In this document: piece by piece, positions 8,573 through 18,700 of the stretch
Position numbering within the stretch: position 1 is the stretch's first letter
Layout of the letters: every line of letters begins with the position of its first letter
Source of the DNA: Sedimentitalea xiamensis
GTDB lineage: Bacteria; Pseudomonadota; Alphaproteobacteria; Rhodobacterales; Rhodobacteraceae
Assembly: GCF_030164465.1 (NCBI RefSeq)
Contig: NZ_JASNJE010000018.1
Location: 20,126 to 84,125 of the forward strand
DNA: 64,000 nucleotides
Reading direction: 5' to 3'
The notes under the pieces: model-generated
Database searches by the model: none
What the model was told of the DNA's origin: nothing
What the model saw: the letters and a program-made list of their open reading frames with translations, nothing else
Translations under genes and position numbers: made by a program

Positions 8573-8588
8573 TTATACACTTGCATAA
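8573..8588. promoter_or_regulatory. Candidate TetR operator in the divergent promoter
   Basis: TTATACACTTGCATAA is an imperfect 16-bp palindrome (arms TTATACA and TGCATAA, six of seven positions paired, CT centre). It lies between the GTG of the TetR gene (8546) and the ATG of the ABC ATPase gene (8637), in the only AT-rich stretch of the gap. Its place suits simultaneous repression in both directions. Confidence 0.5.
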
Positions 8589-8636
8589 ATACCGCTGTTC
8601 AGCATTACTACAAGCCGAAAAATGAGGAAGCAGGTA

Positions 8637-9430
8637 ATGCAGCAAGCAGCCGCAGAACGCCCCGCAGATCAGGACGTGAGAGACGAGGCGATCCGGGTTG
8701 ACGACCTGCACAAGTGCTTTGGGCGGCTCGAGGTGCTGAAGGGGTCTCGCTCTCGGCAAACAAGGGCGATGTTGTCGCCATCATCGGTGGCAGCGGCTCG
8801 GGCAAATCGACCATGCTGCGATGCATCAACTTCCTGGAAACGCCGACATCGGGAAAGATCGTCATCGGCGGCGAAGAGGTCGAGATGCGCGCGGATGGCA
8901 CCCCGGCGAACCGGCGCCAGATCGAGCGTATCCGGACACGGCTGGCGATGGTGTTTCAACAATTCAACCTCTGGACCCACCGGACCCTGCTGGAGAACGT
9001 GATCGAGGTGCCGGTGCATGTTCTGAAAGTTCCGCGCGCCGAAGCAATCGGGCGGGCGCATGAGCTGCTGGCGCGGGTTGGGCTGGGGGACAAGGCTGAT
9101 ACCTTTCCGGCTTTCCTCTCCGGCGGCCAGCAGCAGCGCGCCGCGATCGCGCGGGCGCTGGCGGTGGACCCGAGCGTCATGCTGTTCGATGAGCCGACTT
9201 CGGCGCTTGATCCCGAACTGGTGGGCGAGGTTCTGACGGTCATCCGCGACCTGGCGGCCGAAGGCCGGACCATGTTGCTGGTCACGCATGAAATGAAGTT
9301 CGCCCGCGAGGTCGCCGATCACGTGGTCTATCTCTACCAGGGTCGGATCGAAGAGGAGGGGCCGCCGGAAGAGGTGTTTGGACATCCGAAATCGGAACGG
9401 CTGAAACAGTTTCTCAAGTCCGTCCACTGA
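8637..9430 (+). pseudogene. Polar amino acid ABC transporter ATP-binding protein, single-base frameshift
   Basis: The ATPase is split over two frames. The first part (from ATG 8637, preceded by GAGGAAGCAGG) ends with [16 protein letters not shown]; from 8744 the second frame continues with [23 protein letters not shown]. Comparison with the family shows that one base is missing in the run gaaggggtc at 8739-8746 (expected gaag-ggN-gtc). Beyond this everything is intact: Walker [11 protein letters not shown]-loop MVFQQFNLW, signature LSGGQQQR, Walker [14 protein letters not shown] and the switch His in LLVTHEMKF. Repaired, the protein would be 264 aa, normal for the HisP/GlnQ type. The other transporter genes are intact, so a sequencing or assembly error in the G run is as likely as a true mutation. 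An internal frame from 8714 encodes nearly the whole domain but lacks the conserved N-terminal strand. Confidence 0.8.
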
Positions 9431-9472
9431 CGGAACAATCAACCAAGGCAAAGCAAAGACAGGGAGAACATC

Positions 9473-10237
9473 ATGAAAAAGACGATGCTTGCCGCAGCGA
9501 CAATCGCTGCATTTGTTGCCGGGGCTGCAGCCGCAGATCCGGTCAAGATCGGCATAGCGGCCGAACCTTACCCACCCTTCGCCTCGCCGGATTCCGCGGG
9601 CAATTGGGTTGGCTGGGAGATCGAGGTGATCAACGCGGTATGCGCTGCCGCCGAACTCGATTGTGTGCTCACGCCGGTCGCCTGGGATGGCATCATCCCG
9701 TCGCTGACCGGTCAGCAGATCGATGCCATCATGGCGTCGATGTCGATCACCGAAGAGCGGTTGAAGACCATTGACTTCTCGGATCCCTATTACAATACGC
9801 CCGCCGTGATCGTGGCCGACAAGGCGATGGACATCGAGCCGACACCGGAATCGCTGGCAGGCAAGATTGTCGGCATCCAAGCCTCGACCATTCACCAGGC
9901 CTATGCACAGGAATACTTCAAGGATTCCGAATTGCGCATCTATCAGACCCAGGACGAAGCCAACCAGGATCTCGTGGCTGGCCGCATCGACGCCACCCAG
10001 GCCGACAGCATTGCCATGGCTGATTTCGTCGCCACCGAGGCGGGTGGCTGCTGCGAGATCAAGGGGCCGGTGGCCAATGACGAATCCATTCTGGGCCGTG
10101 GTGTCGGCGCCGGTGTGCGCAAGGGCGACGATGCGCTGCGCGAAGCCCTGAACAAGGGGATCGCCGCTATCCTGGCCGACGGCACGCATGAAAAGATCAC
10201 GGCGGGCTATTTCACCACCAGCATCTACAGCAAATAA
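9473..10237 (+). CDS. Polar amino acid ABC transporter substrate-binding protein
   Basis: A 254-aa periplasmic binding protein of the SBP_bac_3 family (HisJ/ArgT/GlnH type). Residues 1-21 form a Sec signal peptide ending AGAAAADP. The mature part begins VKIGIAAEPYPPFASPD, followed by the family blocks GWEIEVINAVCAAAELDC, MASMSITEERLKTIDFSDPY, GKIVGIQASTIHQAYA and GVGAGVRKGDDALREALNKG. It should capture a polar or basic amino acid. The neighbouring DDAH, aminotransferase and decarboxylase genes suggest arginine or methylated arginine (inference). A good AGGGAGAA ribosome site precedes ATG 9473, and the permease gene follows after 3 bp. Confidence 0.88.
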   Translation: MKKTMLAAATIAAFVAGAAAADPVKIGIAAEPYPPFASPDSAGNWVGWEIEVINAVCAAAELDCVLTPVAWDGIIPSLTGQQIDAIMASMSITEERLKTIDFSDPYYNTPAVIVADKAMDIEPTPESLAGKIVGIQASTIHQAYAQEYFKDSELRIYQTQDEANQDLVAGRIDATQADSIAMADFVATEAGGCCEIKGPVANDESILGRGVGAGVRKGDDALREALNKGIAAILADGTHEKITAGYFTTSIYSK

Positions 10238-10240
10238 GGT

Positions 10241-10999
10241 TTGCCCTTGGAGCCGATCCTGGAAACGCTCGGTCTGGCCGAGGCAGCGCAACTTCTGTCG
10301 CTGTCTCCGCCCGGCTGGGGGGCAAACCTCCTGCGCGGCCTTGCCAATTCCTTGCAGATCGCATTCGGGGCTTTTGGCCTCGGCTTGGTGATCGGGCTTT
10401 TCGGGGCTTATGGAAAACTTAATGGCGGGCCGATCCTGCGTGACCTGCTCGCCATCTATACGACCGTGATCCGCGCCGTTCCCGAATTGGTGCTGATCCT
10501 CATCCTTTATTATGTCGGAAGCGACCTGATCAATAAGGTCGCCTCGATGATGGGCTATGGCCGGATCGAGATCAGCGGCGTGGTTGCCGGCATCTGGGTT
10601 CTGGGGGTGGTGCAGGGCGCTTATTCCACGGAAGTCTTGCGCGGCGCAATCAAGGCTGTGCCGCCGGGTCAAATCGAGGCGGCGCGGGCCTTCGGCATGC
10701 CTGCGTTCATGACCATGCGCCGGGTCACGATCCCCGCGATGATGGCATTTGCCACGCCGGGGCTTGCCAATCTCTGGCTGATTGCAACCAAGGATACGGC
10801 CCTGCTGGCCATTGTCGGCTTTTCGGAGCTGACGCTGGAAACCAGGCAGGCCGCCAGCAGCACTCGGGCCTATTTCACGTTCTTCGTTGCCGCCGGTGCA
10901 CTTTACCTGATGGTCACCCTGTTTTCGGGAGCCGTTTTCGGCCGGATCGAAAAATGGGCCCGCCGCGGCCAGCCATCGCTGAAGGGGGGGCATAAATGA
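10241..10999 (+). CDS. Polar amino acid ABC transporter permease 1
   Basis: A 252-aa inner membrane permease of the HisMQ type. It begins with an unusual TTG codon (10241) three bases after the binding-protein stop; a second TTG at 10246 is out of frame. About five membrane segments are visible, starting LQIAFGAFGLGLVIGLFGAY. The cytoplasmic EAA loop reads EAARAFGMPAFMTMRRVTIP, the contact for the ATPase. The first transmembrane section carries the RGLANSLQIA signature of this subfamily. The stop overlaps the next permease ATG (ATGA, 10996-10999), so the heterodimeric channel is made in equal amounts. Confidence 0.88.
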   Translation: MPLEPILETLGLAEAAQLLSLSPPGWGANLLRGLANSLQIAFGAFGLGLVIGLFGAYGKLNGGPILRDLLAIYTTVIRAVPELVLILILYYVGSDLINKVASMMGYGRIEISGVVAGIWVLGVVQGAYSTEVLRGAIKAVPPGQIEAARAFGMPAFMTMRRVTIPAMMAFATPGLANLWLIATKDTALLAIVGFSELTLETRQAASSTRAYFTFFVAAGALYLMVTLFSGAVFGRIEKWARRGQPSLKGGHK

Positions 11000-11766
11000 C
11001 CGCGCTCCGCGCCTTGATGCAGCCACATCGCATCGTCATGATGGCCTTGTTCGCGCTCCTGATCCTGTGGTGCGCCATTTCGCTCAGGTGGGACTGGATT
11101 CCCCGATACATGCCGCTGGCGCTCGAGGGGATGTGGCGCACCATCTGGATTCTCGTCGTGACTTCGGTTCTTGGATTCTTGCTGGCCGTCCCACTGGGTT
11201 TGGCGCAGGCCGTAGGGCCGTGGTATCTTGCCATGCCTGCCCGCACCTTCTGCACCATCATCCGGGGCACGCCTCTGCTGTTGCAGATCTGGTTGCTCTA
11301 TTACGGCCTTGGCTCTCTCTTCCCGCAATACCCCTGGATCCGTTCGAGCGAACTTTGGCCCTACCTGCGGCAGGCCTGGCCCTATGCCGTGCTGGCCCTG
11401 ACGCTGTCTTACGCGGGATATGAGGGCGAGGTGATGCGCGGTGCATTCGCCGGAGTGAACAAGGGGCAACTTGAGGCCGCCAGATCCTTTGGAATGCCGC
11501 GCTTGACCATGTTCCGCCGGATCTGGTTGCCTCTGGCGGTCCGGAATGTCCTGCCGACGCTTGGAGGGGAGACGATCCTTCAACTCAAGGCCACGCCGCT
11601 GGTCGCCACGATCACGGTGATAGACATCTATGCCGTATCGTCCCGCGTACGCTCGGATACCTTTATCGTCTATGAGCCGCTTTTGTTGCTTGCGGCGATC
11701 TACATGATCATTGCCGGACTGATCACATTGGCGTTCCGGCGTTTCGAGAACCGTGTGCCCGGATGA
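10996..11766 (+). CDS. Polar amino acid ABC transporter permease 2
   Basis: A 256-aa HisMQ-type permease, partner of the preceding protein. It has an N-terminal membrane helix (MALFALLILWCAI), the LALEGMWRTIWILVVTSVLG entry helix, the IIRGTPLLLQIWLLYYG motif and an EAA loop reading EAARSFGMPRLTMFRRIWLP. The C-terminus ends in FRRFENRVPG. The gene starts in an ATGA overlap and is the last of the transporter operon. The IS6 relic begins immediately after its TGA, so transcription from the transporter promoter could run into it. Confidence 0.88.
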   Translation: MTALRALMQPHRIVMMALFALLILWCAISLRWDWIPRYMPLALEGMWRTIWILVVTSVLGFLLAVPLGLAQAVGPWYLAMPARTFCTIIRGTPLLLQIWLLYYGLGSLFPQYPWIRSSELWPYLRQAWPYAVLALTLSYAGYEGEVMRGAFAGVNKGQLEAARSFGMPRLTMFRRIWLPLAVRNVLPTLGGETILQLKATPLVATITVIDIYAVSSRVRSDTFIVYEPLLLLAAIYMIIAGLITLAFRRFENRVPG

Positions 11767-11767
11767 G

Positions 11768-12584
11768 GGCCTTGTCAGAAGGATTTGGCTTGAGGCGGGC
11801 AGGGCGGTTTCGTAGCTTTCACTCATGGCAAAACCTGACCCGTCCAAGTACTTTCAAAGCAGCCCGGAGATCATTCGCCTGGCGGTTATGTTGTAAGTCC
11901 GGTTCCCACTTTCGCTCAGGAATGTCGAGGATCTGCTTCACGAGCTCGGGATCGAGATCAGCCACGAAACTGTGCAGTACTGGTGGAATAGATTTGGCCC
12001 GATGTTTGCCGCTGAAATCCGCCGGAAACGTGTCGAACGTCTTCGCTCCTGGCCGCATTGGCGTTGGTACCTGGACGAGATGTTCGTGAAGATCAACGGC
12101 GAACGGCGCTACTTCTGACGGGCCGTGGATCATGAGGGCTGGGTCTTGGGAAGCTTCGTGACGAAGACGCAGGACAAGAAAACCGCATTGAAATTCCTGA
12201 AGAAATCAATGAGGCGCCATGGCCGTCCGCATATTTCCGTCACGGACAAACTCGCCTCCTACCGCGCCGCGCTGAAGGAAATCGGTGCCGCGGGCCGGCA
12301 GGAAACCGGCCGCTGGACAAATAACAGAGCCGGGAATTCGCACCTGCCGCTTCGGCGACGGGAACGGGCAATGCAACGGTTTCGCAGGATGCGAAGTTTG
12401 CAGAGTTCGCTGCCGTTAACGCCTCGGTCCAGAACCACTTCAATTCGGACCGCAGTCTCTACACCAGACTAAATTGCAAGCGAAACCGCGCCGCAGCTCT
12501 GGCCGGGTGGCGCGGTCTCTGCGCGGCATCGGGGACAGTCATTTTGCCCTTGCGGAGACGAGTTCGACTTGGTCTGACAGCACC
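11768..12584 (+). mobile_element. IS6-family element, decayed full-length copy
   Basis: An 817-bp element with imperfect terminal inverted repeats (left ggccttgtcagaaggattt; right, inverted, ggtgctgtcagaccaagtc). It contains an entire but inactivated transposase gene. The 8-bp flanks (cggatgag and ttcatgag) share only their last five bases, so a target duplication is doubtful. Its left end abuts the stop codon of the ABC permease, exactly as the copy at 57457 abuts tctA. Confidence 0.85.
11825..12530 (+). pseudogene. IS6-family transposase with two nonsense mutations and a frameshift
   Basis: The frame starts MAKPDPSKYFQSSPEIIRLA at 11825 but hits TAA at 11894 where other copies have TAC (Tyr of MLYVRFPLSLR), then TGA at 12117 where TGG is expected (GERRYFW). 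A one-base loss near 12400 shifts the last ~40 codons (FAAVNASVQNHF continues in another frame). The catalytic Glu of the DDE triad, seen as RAENSH in the 3.9-kb copy, is RAGNSH here, so even a repaired protein should be inactive. The first two Asp motifs (YLDEMFVKI, SVTDKLASY) are preserved. Confidence 0.85.
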
Positions 12585-12634
12585 TTCATGAGCATGCCCT
12601 TTGCGCGAGAGACCGCCTAGAACACTCGTGATAG

Positions 12635-12664
12635 TTGCGAATCGAAGGGCCTATGGCGTAATAT
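12635..12664 (+). promoter_or_regulatory. Weak candidate promoter for the giant-protein operon
   Basis: TTGCGA (12635-12640) and TAATAT (12659-12664) are 18 bp apart, in the AT-rich gap between the IS6 relic and the 2503-codon gene. Both boxes match the sigma-70 consensus at four of six positions. This is the only reasonable pair I see in the 138-bp gap; it is a guess from sequence only. Confidence 0.3.
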
Positions 12665-12729
12665 TATGTCAGTAGGTTGCATCACTTCTTTACTTTTATG
12701 ATTCAAATTCCTGCCGTGGGATTCCCCCC

Positions 12730-15700
12730 ATGCCGTTTGACCTCGCGCTCGTTGATCTGTTCCGACCCTACCTTTTGAGGGGCGAAGCGACCGAATGGCA
12801 CGCGGTTCTGTCCGTCATTTATGTCGAGAGCTACGAGACAGCGATCAGCCCGGACGGGGTGACAATCCGCGGTGTCGCGCGCTTCTCCGGTGAGATTGAT
12901 CCGCCGGCCTTTGATCCGACCACGGGAACCCTGTCGGCCGGCGCGGCGAATGTCGAAGGACACCCGCGAAACCAGCCCGACAGGTCCGAGCCATGGCTCG
13001 ACATCACGGACACCAAAGTCGAGTTTGCAATGACCGTGCCGCGCGCGGCGGGCGCGATCATTTCCGTCGGCGTTTCGGGGATCCCGGGAAGCGATGCGAC
13101 GTTCCAGCCCGTGCGCGACGTCCTCGATGCGCTGGATTCAATCCCCAACGACGCACCGCCCTCGGACTATCCCAACACCGGGTTTGTGCTCGACCTCGTC
13201 CTTTCCGGGATCGAGTTCCGCCCGCCGTTCCTTCAACCGGCGGAGATGCGTCCCGACGGGCTGCTCGTCCCGCATACGTCCCGGAGTGACGTCGTCTTTC
13301 ACCTGCCCAAGGTGAAGCTCCGCGTTTCCCAGGGCTCGGATGCCGCTGCGGTGGTCGATGTCTCGCTCGTGTCTCTGGGCGTGACCGGGCTTGACGATCC
13401 GGGCGACATGTCGGCGGCGGAACTCATCACCATGGATCCGCCCTACGCGTTCATCGGAGGCGGCCGTGTGGTGGGGTTCGCGTTCCGCTCTGCCTTCCTT
13501 GACCTCGCCGATGGTTACACGCCACCCGAAGTGCTCGACCAGTTCGGTTTCGACGAGAGTTGGACCGGTCTCTACCTGCCAGAGATCCGCGTTTTCTTCG
13601 CGCCGAATGGTGCCGAGGATTTCGCTGTCAACGTCGGCGTCGAGAACTTCCTGATCGGGCTTGGCAACTCCAGCGGCATTACCGGCGATTTCGATGTCGC
13701 CGTGATCAATCAGGGGGCGGGCGATCTCTCGATTGGCGCCCGCTTTTTTGACCGCGAGGGGCGTGCGATCGGGATCACCCGCCAGACGGACACCACGGCG
13801 ACGGCGCAGGTGCCCGAGACCTCGCGGATTGTCATCGACGTGGTCGGTGGCCGCGCGCCTTATGCCGTGACCGTCGATCAGGGTGGCGGTGCGGCGGCAG
13901 GGCGTGTCCACGATGTCGATCTGTCGGCCACCACGACCCGCACCATCACCGTGGCCGTCACGGATGCCAGCGCGCCGCCGAAGAACAGATCCCTGACAAT
14001 AACGGCAAGCCGCCGGCAAGCGCCGCAGATTGCGCCACCTCCCGGGACCGCCGCGCCGCTCGCCGCGACCATCGAAACGACCTCGATCATTCTCGACGGC
14101 CAGCCGCAATCCGCGCCACGGTTGCGGATCGTCTCGGACGACCGCGAGTCAATTGTGGTCGGGCTTGAGTTGCCCACCACGCCCGGAGCGACGGACTGGG
14201 AGGTCGACAGCGCCCCGGAACCTTCCGGCCCCACGGTCACGATCGCGCTGGCGGGTGGGGATACGAAAACCGTCGAAGCAGAGTTGCCGGGCGAGAACTA
14301 CACTGAGATCGACGCCTACTTCAGGTTCGACACGCCCCCGAAAGACGATCACATCACCTATTCCCTCGTCGCCGGAAACATCCGGGCGGATCAGGCGATC
14401 ACGCCGTCCACGACCTCGGGCTGGAAACCCCCGGCGCGGCATTTCCTCCCGGCATGGCGCGAAGTCCTCCGGCGGATCGCGCCAGGCACGGCGACCATCG
14501 AAGGCACCGCGAGCCACGACGGCGACGACAACAAGGCGACCTACAACTACGAACTCAGCCAGCGGCGCACCGAGGGACTCGCCGCTCTGATCGGCTCGGA
14601 CGGCGCGATCCCTGCCTTCGGGGGCGCGCGGCGTCCGCCGCCGCCCGACCTCGCCGGGTGGATCCCGACGTGGCAGGGCCAGACCTCGCCGCGCGAGCAA
14701 TTCTGGCGGGCGAGGATCAGCGATTTTTCGGTCAACATTCCCGGTGCGATGATCACCGGTACGGTGGCGCGGGAGGCGACCCCGCCGCCGCCGCCGGTGA
14801 CCCCGCCGACCCGAGACGACCCGCCCGACGAGCCATCGCCCCCGGACTGGTTCCGCTCGGCGCGGCTGAAGGTGCGTATCGTGCGCGACCAGTTCGTGGC
14901 GCTGGAACTGTCGGGTTCGATTGATTTCCAGACCGGGATGGAAAACGCCTTGTCGGCAAACGGCGCCAGCGAGACGCCCACGCTGCAGGGGCTCGGCAAC
15001 AACCCGTCCGACGGGATAACGGACTACCTGTTTCTCTACCAGACAGACCCGGCCAGCCAGACCGATGAGGTGAAACTCTATATCGGCGCCGATCCTGCCG
15101 ACAAGGACGGTCTGCTGATGACCGGGCAGCTGCCGGGACAGGCGTTGCAGGACCCGAACGAGGGCCGCACCATGCTGGGCATGGTTACGGTGCTCACGCC
15201 GCTTCTGGCGGAAATCGCGCCCTCGGATCCTGCAGAAGGCGCGATTGTGACTCTTGCCGTGGGCGGAATCGCCGCGGGCGTCGGTGCGGTGCTGCAAAAC
15301 CTCGGCGACCCGCCACTTCTGAACGTGGAACGCGTGATCCTTTTCGGGGGTGAGGCCGCGTTCCGTCGCCAGGGCGACCTGTGGGAAACGTCGTTCCTTT
15401 TCGACGTGGAGACCGCGATCTCGCTCAACCTCGCCATCGGCGGGAGCGACCCGCTGATCCGTATCCCGCGCGACAAGCCCCTGGCCGTCCGCTACAAGGC
15501 GATCGGTCTCAAGTTCGGCTTCCCGCCCGGTTCCGGCGGCGCCTTCGAATTCCGCCCGGTGTTCGATCAGTCCAAGGGCTACACGATCGACGTTTCCGGC
15601 CCCGGTGCGGTCGAGGTGATCGACCCCTTGGGCCAGATCCTCCAGGTTCTCGGGGCAAGGATTGCCCGCACGAACCCGCTGACCATCGAGATCGACCTTG

Positions 15701-18700
15701 GCTTCGCGGTCGATCTCGGCGTGGTCTCGGTCGACCGCGCCCGCGTTCGCCTGCCGATCCAGCCCGATTTCGGCCCGCCGCAGCTCACCGCCTTCGGTGC
15801 CGGTCTCAAGGTGCCCGGCGTCCTTGAGGGCAAGGGCTACATGGAAATGAACGACACCGGCGGGATCATGGAGATCAAAGGCGGGATCGACGTCCGCCTG
15901 ATCCCCGTGAAGCTCCGCATCGCGGCCCAGATCGCCGTCGCCGAGATCCCGCCCGCGCAGGGCGGCCCGGCCACCGGCGTCGCGGTCGCCCTGGAAGTCG
16001 AACTGCCCGTCGCCATTCCGCTCGCGCAATCGGGGTTTGGCATCTATGGGTTCCTTGGTCTCTTCGCGATGCACTACACGCGCGACGAGGACGGGATCAC
16101 CTCGCTCACCCCGGCACTCGAATGGCTCAAGAACCGCGCCAACGGCAATCCGACGAACCTGCAGGCCTGGAAGCCCGAGGTCGACCGCTGGGCTTTCGGC
16201 GTCGGCATGACACTCGGCACCATGGGCAGCCCGATCATCTTCAACGTGAAAGGCATGTTCCTGCTGGAATTGCCCGGACCACGGGTCCTGCTGGTGGTCA
16301 AGGCCAACCTTCTCGCGGTGCTGCCTGAACTGAAGGACAAGAACGCCGAAGGCACCTTCCTCTGCGTGATCGACCTCGACTTCGGCCGCGGCACGCTCAC
16401 CATCGGGATCTCCATCGACTTCACCATCGACCCGCTTGTCGAGATCCAGATCCCGATCGAGGCGTTCTTCCACCTCAAGAAGAAGAACCTCTGGCACGTC
16501 TATCTCGGGTCCTTCCCCGGCAACGACCTGCAGGGCAACCCGCTCCCTGGGCCGATCCGTGCGAGCATCCTCGGCGTGTTCGACGGGTCGGGCTACGTGA
16601 TGATCTCGGGCCACGGCATCCCGTCCTACCAGCCGCCCGGGAACGGATTGCCGGCGCTGTCGTCGGTCGAAGGCGTGGGTCTTGCGGTCGGCCTCGAAGT
16701 GTCGATCATCTGGGGCAACACCGCTATCAACCTCTATCTGAAGGTTACTGCGGGCTTCAACGCGGTGCTCGGCTTCGAACCCTTCTATGTCGGCGGGCTG
16801 CTGTATCTTCGCGGTGAACTCAAGCTTTTCATCATTTCGCTCTCAGCGTCCGCATCGCTGACGGTGCAGGTCGGGGAGCGTTCGGACGGCACCGAGGTCA
16901 GCCGGATCGACGGCGAAGTTTGCGGCGAGCTCGATCTCTTTTTCTTCACCATCAAGGGCTGCGTGGATTTCCATATCGGTGAAGACTCCAAGATCCTCCC
17001 ACCGCCACCACCTCTCTTCAACGGGACGTCACTCGTGAGCCGATCGCCCGCGCTCGCCATGGGTTCCGGTGTTGACCGGGGGATCGATAGCAAGATCGGC
17101 GACGCGATCATCGCCGACAGCGAGCCGGCGGCGGACGATTTGCCCGTGGTCCCGATTGACGCGATACCAGTCATGGCGATGGCGATGACGCCGCTGGACG
17201 ACGGGCTGACGATCTTCGGGGAAGACCCCAACGGATCTTCCGGCGCACCATCCGGCGGATGGATCCGGCGAGGAGACTTCAGCTACCGCTACACCGTCAC
17301 CGAAGTCTCGCTGGAGCGCATCGGCGGCGGCGATGCCGTCATGCCCGGCAACACGCCTTCGACATGGTGGACGCTCAACGATCCGTCCGACGAGAACCTG
17401 ACCGCGCACCTGTCGCTTTTGAACTGGACACCATTTCCGACACCGAAAGCGCTTGAACGGACCGAATTCCTGGAGCAGATCGTCATCGACCGCTGGGGTA
17501 CGGTCTGCGACGATGCCGCCCCGGCGGCGCCGGTGCTCTGGACCTTCCACGAAGAAAAGCTCGGGCCGTCCGAAGACGGCTGGCAACTCGATGGCGCGGC
17601 ATGGCCGGATCCACCGGGCACCAAGCGTTCGGTGGAACCCGACACCGGCCTTCATGTCCACGAGACTTGGCGGACCGGTGATCCAGAACTGGACCGTAGG
17701 CGCGGTATTGTCCCGGCGATCATCGAAGGCGGCCTCGTCAACTGCGCACCGGATCCGAAGGATGGTCAGACACCAACGTCACCGGGCGACGGGTTGACGG
17801 GCAGCCTCGTCGTCGACCGGGATCGCCTGTCGATCAATCCGCGGCTCATTGACGACCTGTTCGTGCCCCTGCGTCCCCAGGCCGAAATCGCGATCCGGCC
17901 GGAAACGTCAACGCTTGCGGTCAACACCAGGCTTGCAGCGGAACGGGTGCAAACCAACCGTGATGTGACGATGGCAAAGACCGCCGCCTTCGGGGACACG
18001 AAGGTGATGCCGGGCGCCGGAGACTTGAACACCGCAGTCGCAGGCAAGGCAATCAGGCCGAAGCTCAGCAAAGCCCAGAAAGCGCTGCGGCGGCGCCGGA
18101 AACTGAAGCGCAAGATGCGTCTTGAAACCAAGATGGAAAAGCGCAAACTCCGCCAACTGAACAAGAGCCCGAGCGCGCGCGCCATGCGCGAGCAGGAGTT
18201 GCAACTCGTCGACGCGGCGATCAGCGGCTCGTTCGGCACGTCCGGGCGCGAAACACTTGGCACCGAGCAGTTCTCTGTGACGGACGCCATCAAGCGGCTG
18301 GACACCGGACTGACCGTGGACCGGAGTGCGATTTTCCAGGGGTTCAGCGCCCTTGAAGGCGCCTTCGTCGGCGCGACGGCGACCGTGCCGCAGCCCAATC
18401 CGGATGGGCCAGAATGCGAAGGCCGGGTGCTCGCCTCTCCGCTTTGGGATGTCGGCCGTCCGGTGGTCTTCGGCGATCTGACGCAGGCCGATGCAATCCA
18501 GGAAGAGCTGAATCTTCTCGGGCACAAGCACGGCCCGCTCTCGGATGTGATCCAGGTGGAGAGCGGACGCATCGTCGCCGGCCATCTGTTGATGTGGGCG
18601 CACAGGTCGCTGCTGAACGACGACAGCGGAAAAGGTCGGCTGCTGATGATCCACTGGCTGGACGGATCCGGCAATGTCATCGGTGAACAGCCCATCCGGT

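Noticed and set aside
8739..8746. Programmed ribosomal frameshift in the ABC ATPase gene
   Set aside because: There is no classic slippery heptamer with a downstream structure, and other family members read through without a shift; a mutation or sequencing error is simpler.
8669..11026. Minus-strand open frame of 785 codons across the ABC transporter genes
   Set aside because: It mirrors the plus-strand genes, has no ribosome site or family features and arises from GC-rich codon bias. The transporter genes on the plus strand have all family motifs.
14149..16614. Minus-strand open frame of 821 codons inside giant protein 1
   Set aside because: It is the antisense shadow of the real gene: composition is dominated by Arg/Asp/Glu/His, with no domain, and the plus frame is uninterrupted for 7.5 kb.
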